Assembly: GCF_018224885.1 (NCBI RefSeq)
Contig: NZ_JAGTXB010000019.1
Span: 62,001 to 126,000 of the forward strand
Reading direction: 5' to 3'
Source of the DNA: Chitinophaga hostae
GTDB taxonomy: Bacteria; Bacteroidota; Bacteroidia; Chitinophagales; Chitinophagaceae
DNA length: 64,000 nucleotides
Every line of letters starts with the position of its first letter. The first letter of the stretch is position 1. This document shows, piece after piece, positions 25,612 to 33,281 of the stretch. Both the position numbers and the translations under genes were made by a program. A model generated the notes under the pieces. It was not told where the DNA came from, searched no databases, and saw only the letters and a list, made by a program, of their open reading frames with translations.

Positions 25612-26394
25612 ATGGACCTGGGTTTAAAAGATAAGATCATTATAGTAACAGGAGGCGCCAAAGGCATCGGCGCCGCCATTACCACCGTGCTCGCACAGGA
25701 AGGCGCCATTCCCGTGATCATCGGCAGAAGCGGGGAAGATAACCTCGAACAACTTTCCCGCATCCGCGAAGCCGGCGGCAAAGGCGAACATGTAGTGGCT
25801 GAACTCACCGACCCCGCTGCCTGCAAACAGGCGGTGGAAGCCGTTGCAGCACAACATGGCCGGATCGACGGACTGATCAACAACGCCGGCATCAACGACG
25901 GCATCGGCCTCGAAACCGGTTCGTACGAAGCATTTATGCAATCACTGCACCGCAACCTGGTACACTACTACCTTTTAGCACATCATGCACTCCCCTTTCT
26001 GAAAAGCAGCAAAGGCGCCATCGTCAACATCACCTCCAAAACCGCTGAAACAGGCCAGGGTAACACCTCCGCATATGCTGCCGCTAACGGAGGCCGCAAC
26101 GCACTTACCCGCGAATGGGCAGTGGAACTCCTCCCCTTCAGCATACGGGTAAACGCCATCGTAGTAGCCGAGTCCTGGACGCCGCTATACGAAAACTGGA
26201 TCAATACCTTCGAAGATAAAGAAGCCAAACTCGCCAGCATCGTGGAACGTATTCCACTGGAAAAAAGAATGACACACCCGGAAGAAATTGCACAGATGGC
26301 CGTGTTCCTGCTGTCAGAAAAATCGAGTCATACAACCGGTCAGCTGATACATGTAGACGGAGGTTATGTACACCTGGACAGATCCCTGACCTGA
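25612..26394 (+). CDS. SDR-family sugar 1-dehydrogenase candidate with Asn in place of catalytic Lys
   Basis: The 260-residue protein has the classical SDR cofactor motif TGGAKGIG, the NNAG motif near residue 90 and the active-site serine/tyrosine strand. The tyrosine is Y155, but the residue four positions later, normally lysine, is asparagine (YAAAN, codon AAC at 26086-26088). The C-terminal region VVAESWTPLYENWI resembles L-fucose/D-arabinose dehydrogenases. I infer that it oxidises the free aldose at C1 to the lactone, the entry step of the pathway. It lies 3 bases after the aldehyde dehydrogenase stop. The Asn substitution may be a clade feature, with another residue supplying the charge, so activity should not be assumed. 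Confidence 0.85.
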   Translation: MDLGLKDKIIIVTGGAKGIGAAITTVLAQEGAIPVIIGRSGEDNLEQLSRIREAGGKGEHVVAELTDPAACKQAVEAVAAQHGRIDGLINNAGINDGIGLETGSYEAFMQSLHRNLVHYYLLAHHALPFLKSSKGAIVNITSKTAETGQGNTSAYAAANGGRNALTREWAVELLPFSIRVNAIVVAESWTPLYENWINTFEDKEAKLASIVERIPLEKRMTHPEEIAQMAVFLLSEKSSHTTGQLIHVDGGYVHLDRSLT

Positions 26395-26425
26395 TCCCCA
26401 TCCCTCATTATTTATGCTAACAACG

Positions 26426-28075
26426 ATGAAACAAACAATTCTAAAAATCCATCCCGGTGATAACGTTTGGGTAGCCTTGCAGGATATCCCCGCAGGCGCC
26501 GGTGTACATTGTGACGGAGTAACTGTAACGGCTATACGTAAGGTTGAAGCCAAACATAAAATAGCGGCACAGGAACTGCCGAAAGACAGTCCCGTTATCA
26601 TGTATGGCGTACTCGTAGGCCTCGCCAACGATACCATCCCCGCAGGAGAACTGATCACCACCCAAAATATACGCCATGCCTCAGGTTCCTTCGCCGTGAA
26701 AGGAGAACGGCACAATCAATGGACCGTACCGGATATATCTCCCTGGGAAAACCGGCACTTCGATGGCTACCACCGCACAGACGGCCGCGTAGGCACCGGC
26801 AACTACTGGGTGATCATCCCGCTCGTATTCTGCGAAAACAGGAATGTACAATTGCTACATGAAATACTGGTGAAAGAACTCGGCTATCGCAAGCAACACA
26901 GTTACGAAACCATGCTGCAACAACTGCTGCAGGACTTCCGCTCCGGCAAAGACAGCAGCAACATCGCCGACAGCAGCAATGGAGAAGGCATCGTTCTCCA
27001 GGGACGCACCTTTGCCAACATCGATGGTATAAAACTGCTCACCCACACCATGGGTTGCGGCGGCACTAAACAGGACGCACGTACGCTTTGCGGACTGCTG
27101 GCAGGTTATATTACCCATCCAAACGTAGCAGGAGCTACGGTGCTAAGTCTTGGTTGCCAGAACGCACAAATAGATATGCTGAAAGAAGAAATTGAAAAAC
27201 GCGTTCCCGGATTCGACCGCACCGTTGTCTTTCTCGAACAACAGCAACTCGGCTCCGAAAAAGCATTGATGACCCAGGCTATCCACCAAACATTCGACGG
27301 CCTCACCAAAGCCAATACCCAGCAACGACAACCCGCACCGCTCAGCAAACTATGCATAGGCATGGAATGCGGCGGCTCCGACGGGTTCTCCGGTATCTCC
27401 GCCAACCCCGCCGTAGGCCGTGTGGCAGATATGCTGGTAGCACTCGGCGGCTCCGTGATCTTATCAGAATTCCCGGAACTATGCGGTGTGGAACAGGAAC
27501 TGAGCGACCGCTGCATCAATACCGACCTGGCCGGCCGCTATCTCCAGCTGATGCGCGACTACGCCAGCAGAGCAGAAGCCGTTGGATCAGGATTCGACTC
27601 CAACCCATCCGCCGGTAATATCCGCGACGGACTGATCACCGATGCCATCAAATCGGCCGGCGCAGCCAAAAAAGGCGGTTCCTCCCCCGTTACTGATGTC
27701 ATCGATTATCCCGGCTGGGTACAACATCCGGGCCTGGCCCTGCTATGCACCCCCGGCAGCGATGTGGAATCCACTACCGCAGAAGTAGGCGCAGGCGCCA
27801 ACGTAGTGCTGTTTACCACCGGACTGGGCACCCCCACCGGCAACCCGGTGACACCCGTTATCAAACTGTCTACCAACAGCAAACTCGCCGCTAAAATGCA
27901 GGACATCATCGACCTCGATACCGGCACCATCATCAGCGGAGACGCCTCTATCGATGATGTAGCCGCCAATATACTCGAACTCGTGATCGCCACCGCCAGC
28001 GGACAATACAGCACCAAGGCACAACAGCTCGGACAAGATGATTTTATCCCCTGGAAAAGAGGGGTATCGCTGTAG
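26426..28075 (+). CDS. UxaA/GarD-family sugar-acid dehydratase, candidate D-arabinonate dehydratase
   Basis: The ~549-residue protein has an N-terminal SAF domain (residues about 1-80, KIHPGDNVWVALQDIPAG) and the long C-terminal GD_AH_C domain of altronate/galactarate dehydratases (GRVGTGNYWVIIPLVFCENRNV, HTMGCGGTKQDARTLCGLLAGYITHPNVAGATVLSLGCQNAQ, GMECGGSDGFSGISANPAVGRVAD). Cysteines in these motifs bind the metal centre of the family. It should remove water from a sugar acid to give a 2-keto-3-deoxy acid. In this operon the substrate is most likely D-arabinonate, though altronate or fuconate cannot be excluded. I prefer the ATG at 26426 to the one at 26414. Its last codons form part of the first unit of a tandem repeat array. 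Confidence 0.87.
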   Translation: MKQTILKIHPGDNVWVALQDIPAGAGVHCDGVTVTAIRKVEAKHKIAAQELPKDSPVIMYGVLVGLANDTIPAGELITTQNIRHASGSFAVKGERHNQWTVPDISPWENRHFDGYHRTDGRVGTGNYWVIIPLVFCENRNVQLLHEILVKELGYRKQHSYETMLQQLLQDFRSGKDSSNIADSSNGEGIVLQGRTFANIDGIKLLTHTMGCGGTKQDARTLCGLLAGYITHPNVAGATVLSLGCQNAQIDMLKEEIEKRVPGFDRTVVFLEQQQLGSEKALMTQAIHQTFDGLTKANTQQRQPAPLSKLCIGMECGGSDGFSGISANPAVGRVADMLVALGGSVILSEFPELCGVEQELSDRCINTDLAGRYLQLMRDYASRAEAVGSGFDSNPSAGNIRDGLITDAIKSAGAAKKGGSSPVTDVIDYPGWVQHPGLALLCTPGSDVESTTAEVGAGANVVLFTTGLGTPTGNPVTPVIKLSTNSKLAAKMQDIIDLDTGTIISGDASIDDVAANILELVIATASGQYSTKAQQLGQDDFIPWKRGVSL

Positions 28076-28471
28076 AGCGGTTAGCGGTTAGCTATTAGCT
28101 GTTAGGCAGAGCGAGTGGATTGATTTTTTATGAACGACTTTTGAAGGGGATCGCTGTAGAGCGGTTAGCGGTTAGCTTTTAGCTGTTAGGCAGAGCGGGA
28201 ATTGATTTTTTGTGAACGACTTTTGAAGGGGATCGCTGTAGAACGGTTAGCGGTTAGCTTTTAGCTTTTAGGCAGAGCGGGGATTGATTTTTTATGAACG
28301 ACTTTTGAAGGGGATCGCTGTAGAACTGTTAGCGGTTAGCTTTTAGCTGTTAGGCAGAGCGGGATTGATTTTTTATGAACGACTTTTGAAGGAACCGCTG
28401 TAGAGCGGTTAGCGGTTAGCTTTTAGCTGTTAGGCAGAGCGGGATTGATTTTTTATGATCGTATTTTGAAC
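28066..28471. repeat. Five tandem ~82-bp repeats in the operon
   Basis: Units begin at 28066, 28150, 28232, 28314 and 28394, with periods of 84, 82, 82 and 80 bases. Each carries GCTGTAGA, a GTTAGCGGTTAGC core, TTAGGCAGAGCG, TTGATTTTT and CGACTTTTGAA (the last motif diverged in the final unit). The units are highly similar but not identical. The first unit includes the final codons and TAG stop of the dehydratase gene (stop at 28073-28075), so each later copy carries a decayed copy of that gene end. It fills the gap before the DUF6786-like gene. Confidence 0.9.
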
Positions 28472-28549
28472 AAGTATTTTTCAGCGATAGCATTGCTTTT
28501 TGCTTTAAGCTTTAAGCTTTCTGCTTCCACTATTATAATCACTAATTCC

Positions 28550-29788
28550 ATGAACATGAGATCTATTCTTCTTTCCGGTTGTCTGGCAGCAGGCCTTGCA
28601 GCCTGCAACGGCGGAGCAACAAAACAGGAACAACATCCCGCTAAACCTGTCAATTTCGGGGAAGATGTTGCCTTTCTGCAACAGCATCTGAAAAACGTAG
28701 TGGTATTAAAACACGCCAGCGATAGCAGCGGTATTGTAGTAACAGGCGATTACCAGGCCCGTGTGATGACCAGTACTACCGGCGGCAGCCAGGGTAAAAG
28801 TTTTGGCTGGATCAACTACGACCTGGTGGCATCGCAAAAATTTGCACCGCATATCAACGCATTCGGCGGAGAAGAACGTTTCTGGCTTGGGCCCGAAGGC
28901 GGTCAGTATGCACTGTTCTTTCCACCGGGAAAAACGTTTGATTTCGCCAACTGGCAAACACCCGGGCTGATAGATACTGCCCACTACACGGTAACGGCAT
29001 TATCCGATACCGCTGTTACCTACCAGCAAAAAGGCACTATTCAAAACTATAAAGGCAGCACTTTTAACATCAGTATCAACAGGAGCATTCGCTTATTAGG
29101 CAGCAGCGACATTACTGCCCGGCTTGGGTTTGCGCTGCCTGATGGTATTAAAGGCGTTGCCTACGAAACAGATAATGCCGTTACCAACAGCGGCGACAGC
29201 GCATGGCAGGAACAAAACGGCCTGCTGAGTATCTGGTTGCTGGGCATGTTTAAACCCTCCGATCAAACCGCCATCGTAGCGCCCTTCCAACACATCGCTG
29301 ATGCCCGGCAACATATTACGGATGATTACTTCGGGAAAATTCCCGCCCCAAACCTGGTGGTAAAAGATAGCTTACTGCTATTCCGCGCCGATGGTAAATC
29401 CCGCGGCAAACTGGGACTTTCTCCACTGGTCGCTAAAAAAGGCGCCGGCAGCATCGACCTGCAAAACAATATCCTTACGGTATTGCTATATGAAGTAGTG
29501 CCGGCAGGTCGTTACGTGAATTCAAAATGGGAACTGCAGAAAGAACCATTTAAAGGCGACGCCGTTAACTGCTATAACGATGGCCCCCTGGCCGATGGCA
29601 CCCAAATGGGACCGTTCTATGAAGTAGAATCTTCTTCCGATGCGCGCGCCCTGAAACCCGGTGAGTCGCTCACCTACCGGCAGGTAACCATGCACTTTGA
29701 AGGCGATCAGAAAACATTACAGGCCATGGCTGCACAACTGTGGCAACTCCCGCTGGAAGAAGTACAACACTTCCTTTCGGGTAAATAA
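28550..29788 (+). CDS. DUF6786-like lipoprotein in the catabolic operon
   Basis: The 412-residue product has a lipoprotein signal (ILLSGCLAAGLAACNGG) and a beta-rich domain. The motif GGEERFWLGPEGGQYALFFPPG and the later VNCYNDGPLADGTQMGPFYEVESSS resemble proteins annotated as DUF6786, which look distantly like the galactose-mutarotase fold (an inference). No function is established. I start it at the ATG at 28550, because the frame upstream has no lipobox and runs into the repeat array. It lies between the dehydratase and the FAH-family gene in the same direction, so it should be cotranscribed and act on the substrate in the periplasm or at the outer membrane. A sugar-binding or epimerase-like role is possible. 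Confidence 0.7.
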   Translation: MNMRSILLSGCLAAGLAACNGGATKQEQHPAKPVNFGEDVAFLQQHLKNVVVLKHASDSSGIVVTGDYQARVMTSTTGGSQGKSFGWINYDLVASQKFAPHINAFGGEERFWLGPEGGQYALFFPPGKTFDFANWQTPGLIDTAHYTVTALSDTAVTYQQKGTIQNYKGSTFNISINRSIRLLGSSDITARLGFALPDGIKGVAYETDNAVTNSGDSAWQEQNGLLSIWLLGMFKPSDQTAIVAPFQHIADARQHITDDYFGKIPAPNLVVKDSLLLFRADGKSRGKLGLSPLVAKKGAGSIDLQNNILTVLLYEVVPAGRYVNSKWELQKEPFKGDAVNCYNDGPLADGTQMGPFYEVESSSDARALKPGESLTYRQVTMHFEGDQKTLQAMAAQLWQLPLEEVQHFLSGK

Positions 29789-29833
29789 TTTTTTTTAACA
29801 CCTCCGCATTTTCTTATCAACAAATACATCAAC

Positions 29834-30694
29834 ATGGAGATCATCCGCATCTATAAAACATCAGGCGCTTTGCTGGTGGCGTACCGGGATCAGTACTACA
29901 CCATTGCCGCCAACTGGAACAGCTATGTAAACAGGCAGGGACTGTTTAACCTTGTACTGGCCGATCTGAAAGATAAAACACCGATGAGCACCGATGCTGC
30001 AGAAAAGCTGCTGGCAGCCGACCTGCTGGCGCCCATCGGCTCGCAGGAAGTATGGGCCGCCGGCGTTACCTACTACCGCAGCCGCACCGCCCGGATGGAA
30101 GAGTCGGAAGTATCCGGCGGCGCCACCTTCTATGATAAAGTATATGTGGCCGAAAGACCAGAACTGTTTTTCAAAGCTACTCCGCACCGCGTTTCCGGAC
30201 ACGGACAAACGGTGTTCATCCGGGAAGACTCCTCCTGGGATGTGCCGGAACCGGAGCTGACCTTATTTGTTTGCAGCCAGGGCAGCATCGAAGGTTATAC
30301 CATTGGCAATGATATGAGTTCGCGCAGCATAGAAGGAGAAAATCCGCTGTACCTGCCACAGGCAAAAGTATATGAGAAATGCGCCGGACTGGGGCCCTGT
30401 CTTATGGTACCGGATATGCCGATCCCTTCCGATACCATCATCAACATGGCTATTTACCGCAACGAACAGGTGCAATATTCCGACAGCGTTCCTATCAGCC
30501 AGATGAAACGCAGTCACCAGGAACTGGTGGATTTTCTTTACAAGGGATGCGCTTTCCCGGATGGCTGTTACCTGATGACTGGTACCTGCCTGGTACCGGA
30601 TAACGGCTTTACCCTGCAGGACAACGACCGCGTGGAAATCAGCATCGACCATATAGGCCGGCTGGTAAACGACGTACAGACCTGTCGCCTATAA
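29834..30694 (+). CDS. FAH-family enzyme, candidate 2-keto-3-deoxy-D-arabinonate dehydratase
   Basis: The 286-residue protein belongs to the fumarylacetoacetate hydrolase superfamily. The C-terminal domain shows FYDKVYVAERPELFFKATPHRV, the metal-binding WDVPEPELTLFV (glutamates) and the GYTIGNDMSSRSIEGENPLYLPQAKVYEKCAGLGPCL segment. This combination, with the ERPELFFK and IEGENPLYLPQ motifs, resembles the 2-keto-3-deoxy-arabinonate dehydratase branch of the superfamily (KdaD of Sulfolobus) rather than true FAH. It would convert 2-keto-3-deoxypentonate to 2-oxoglutarate semialdehyde, the substrate of the dehydrogenase encoded at 24046. A diketo-acid hydrolase acting in L-fucose breakdown is the main alternative. 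Confidence 0.82.
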   Translation: MEIIRIYKTSGALLVAYRDQYYTIAANWNSYVNRQGLFNLVLADLKDKTPMSTDAAEKLLAADLLAPIGSQEVWAAGVTYYRSRTARMEESEVSGGATFYDKVYVAERPELFFKATPHRVSGHGQTVFIREDSSWDVPEPELTLFVCSQGSIEGYTIGNDMSSRSIEGENPLYLPQAKVYEKCAGLGPCLMVPDMPIPSDTIINMAIYRNEQVQYSDSVPISQMKRSHQELVDFLYKGCAFPDGCYLMTGTCLVPDNGFTLQDNDRVEISIDHIGRLVNDVQTCRL

Positions 30695-30715
30695 CCAACA
30701 AAACAAAATACCTTT

Positions 30716-31996
30716 ATGGATTCCACAATTGAAATAAAGAAAGGGGCCTCCGCGCCCCCTTCCGGCAGCAGCCAGCTGAAAGTTGCCAGCATCCTTATTA
30801 TCAGCCTCTTCTTTTTATGGGCGCTTACCGGCAATCTCATCCCGGTACTGATCCCGCATCTGCGGAAAGCCTGCCAGCTAAATGATTTTCAATCTGCCTT
30901 TATCGATGCTGCCTACTGGATCAGCTATTTCTTTTTTGCCTTACCTGCCGCCTGGGTAATGCGGAAATGGAGTTATAAAACAGGCATCGTTACGGGCCTG
31001 CTCATCGCAGCTGCGGGCGCCGTACTTTTTTTCCCGGCGGCAGAACTGCGCTCTTTCGGCCTGTTCCTCTTTGCCCTCTTCCTCGTAGCAGCAGGTATGA
31101 CGTTCTTGGAAACAGCCGCCAATCCATATATCACCATGATGGGCACACCGGAAACCGCTACGCAACGACTCAATTTTGCACAGGCATTTAACGGGCTCGG
31201 TGCCTTTGTGGCCGCATTCTTTTTGAGCAAAGTGATTCTTTCCGGTAAAGAATTTACACATGAACAACTCAACAGCATGTCGCCCGATACACTGAATAAT
31301 TACCTGCTGTCAGAAGCAAGATCCGTACAGGTGCCCTACCTCGCGATCGCCGGTGTATTGGTGCTCACGGCCATCTTGTTCATGGTGGTACATTTCCCGA
31401 AAATACAGGAAGAACATAGTGATGGTCTCAATATTAATCTCCGGGTATTCCGGCATGTGCATTTCCGCTGGGGCGTAATTGCGCAGTTTGCCTATGTGGG
31501 CGCACAGGTATGCATTTCCAGCTTCTTTATCCGTTATGCCGGTTTCAGCGGACATATGCCAGAAAAGGAAGCCACTACCTATCTCGGTTTGCTCCTGTTA
31601 TGTTTTATGCTGGGACGGTATGCAGGTACGCTGCTGATGCGCAAAATAGCGCCCCGTCAACTGCTGGTATTTTATAGCATAGCCTGCGTATTGCTGCTAT
31701 GTTATTGCGTAATGATTGGCGGCAGAGCCGGTGTTTACTTTTTACTGGGTGTTGAGTTCTTTATGTCTATTATGTTCCCTACTATTTTTTCACTGGCCAT
31801 CAAAGACCTGGGTAATGAAACAAAGTCAGGGTCGGCTTTCCTGGTGATGTCTATTGTTGGTGGAGCACTGATTCCATTGGGTCTTGGCGCAGTCACTTTT
31901 TACAGCAATGTACAACTGGGGTATACAGTGCCGCTGATCTGTTTTGCGTTGGTTGGTTACTACGCATGGCGGCATGCGTTACCGGTGAAAGCATAA
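30716..31996 (+). CDS. FucP-type MFS sugar:proton symporter
   Basis: The 426-residue inner-membrane protein has about 12 hydrophobic segments and the signature of the fucose/glucose permease family: LTGNLIPVLIPHLRKACQLNDFQSAFIDAAYWISYFFFALPAAW, FLETAANPYITMMGTPETATQRLNFAQAFNGLGA and MSIMFPTIFSLAIKDLG. E. coli FucP carries L-fucose and also D-arabinose, which have the same configuration at C2-C4. It therefore fits import of D-arabinose released in the periplasm. It is the last gene of the plus-strand operon. Its stop codon touches the stop of the convergent minus-strand operon with no spacer and no visible terminator. Confidence 0.92.
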   Translation: MDSTIEIKKGASAPPSGSSQLKVASILIISLFFLWALTGNLIPVLIPHLRKACQLNDFQSAFIDAAYWISYFFFALPAAWVMRKWSYKTGIVTGLLIAAAGAVLFFPAAELRSFGLFLFALFLVAAGMTFLETAANPYITMMGTPETATQRLNFAQAFNGLGAFVAAFFLSKVILSGKEFTHEQLNSMSPDTLNNYLLSEARSVQVPYLAIAGVLVLTAILFMVVHFPKIQEEHSDGLNINLRVFRHVHFRWGVIAQFAYVGAQVCISSFFIRYAGFSGHMPEKEATTYLGLLLLCFMLGRYAGTLLMRKIAPRQLLVFYSIACVLLLCYCVMIGGRAGVYFLLGVEFFMSIMFPTIFSLAIKDLGNETKSGSAFLVMSIVGGALIPLGLGAVTFYSNVQLGYTVPLICFALVGYYAWRHALPVKA

Positions 31997-33259
31997 TTAT
32001 TCCGCCAGTAATTGTTCAATGGTTTTACGGGTGAGCCCGAAATAAAACTGCTGGCCTGCGCGATAAGTTTGCCGCAGTTCAAAGTTTTCGAAACTCGGGC
32101 CACCCGGAATATCTATATAGGCAGCAGCATTCCTGTTACCACCGCTCCAGTATTTTGCGCGGCCATTTACACGCACCTGTAAGGAGCTGTCTGCCTGCGC
32201 TGCAGCCACCCGCCAATATTGCGTAAGCTTATAAAACGGCCGGTAACGCCAGTTCCATCTTGCCGCATAGGCCGCGGTGTCCGGCCAGGACATCAGCTCA
32301 TTTAATGATTCATCCGGCTGCGCTATAGCGATGAAATCACCCCGTTTGTTATGCAGCATTTCATTTGCAGGATAGGGCGCCTGTTCGGTAAAATCAATAC
32401 CCTCGTAACCTGCATACAGCTGTCGCGCGTTTACCACGCTATGCCGCAGGTACAGGTTTCTTAACCGAGAATAATTACCCATGGTGGCCGTTACGCCGCA
32501 ACGCTCCATAGGTGCGCTGTCCGGTTGCTGAAACACTTCAATGCACAACTCTTCCGGACGCTCGCTGTGGATACTAAGCCGGAGATAAGGATGCGCCCCG
32601 TTCCGGAATTTTTCCATAAAAACATAGAGCAACAAAACGGATCGTTCCGGGTGCTGCGGATCCGGTTGCGTAACCGCAGAGGTGACCGCAGTGATACCTG
32701 CCTTTTTACTTTTACCTTTATGAACGGTAGTAACGTTACCGGGCATACGAAATGTATCTGTTTTCAGTACTCCTCTTGTACCTGCCGTAGCGGAAAACCT
32801 TCCCGGTTCCGGTGTTTCACCTGCCCACATCAGTTTGCCCCACTTACCATCTACCTGTGAAGGAGAAATTTCACTGAACTCCATATTACCGTGTACCACC
32901 GGTTCAATGGCAATATAATTGATGTGGTAAATCACGTTCTTCCATTCATACCCGATGCGCAATAATCCTCTCGGACCACCGTCGTTGCCCGGTCGTGCGT
33001 TTTCTATGGCAGCGGGCCATAACGCCACAACAATACCGTTCCGGATGCCCCATACCGGCGCACTGCCGCTATGATCCGGCCGTATCCATTCCGGCGGTGT
33101 AACACCCGGCGTGTCAGTCCCTTTATTCAAAACAGGCAGGCGGACGGGCATGCCGGCGCCCGTCAGCCATACGGCACTAACGGAAACGGCTATTGTAAAA
33201 AAGCATTTTCGTATAGTATATCCTCTGTTAAACTTTATCTTCCTATAATATCCGGTCAT
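31997..33259 (-). CDS. Secreted protein of unknown family in the SusC/D operon
   Basis: I do not recognise the family. The 420-residue product has a basic N-terminus and a hydrophobic export segment (CFFTIAVSVSAVWLTGAG, residues about 19-36). The mature part is beta-rich with many aromatic residues, including GNMEFSEISPSQVDGKWGKLMWAGETPEPGRF and a C-terminal GGPSFENFELRQTYRAGQQFYFGLTRK, which suggests a carbohydrate-active or carbohydrate-binding sandwich domain. It follows the DUF4091 gene after 22 bases and is the last gene of the operon controlled by operator C. Its position makes it a good candidate for a new enzyme or binding protein acting on the same glycan. Confidence 0.65.
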   Translation of the reverse strand: MTGYYRKIKFNRGYTIRKCFFTIAVSVSAVWLTGAGMPVRLPVLNKGTDTPGVTPPEWIRPDHSGSAPVWGIRNGIVVALWPAAIENARPGNDGGPRGLLRIGYEWKNVIYHINYIAIEPVVHGNMEFSEISPSQVDGKWGKLMWAGETPEPGRFSATAGTRGVLKTDTFRMPGNVTTVHKGKSKKAGITAVTSAVTQPDPQHPERSVLLLYVFMEKFRNGAHPYLRLSIHSERPEELCIEVFQQPDSAPMERCGVTATMGNYSRLRNLYLRHSVVNARQLYAGYEGIDFTEQAPYPANEMLHNKRGDFIAIAQPDESLNELMSWPDTAAYAARWNWRYRPFYKLTQYWRVAAAQADSSLQVRVNGRAKYWSGGNRNAAAYIDIPGGPSFENFELRQTYRAGQQFYFGLTRKTIEQLLAE

Positions 33260-33281
33260 ACGGTCATCATTAAAAATTGTT

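Noticed and set aside
28066..28471. CRISPR array
   Set aside because: The units are about 82 bp and similar over their whole length, so there are no unique spacers, and no cas gene is present.
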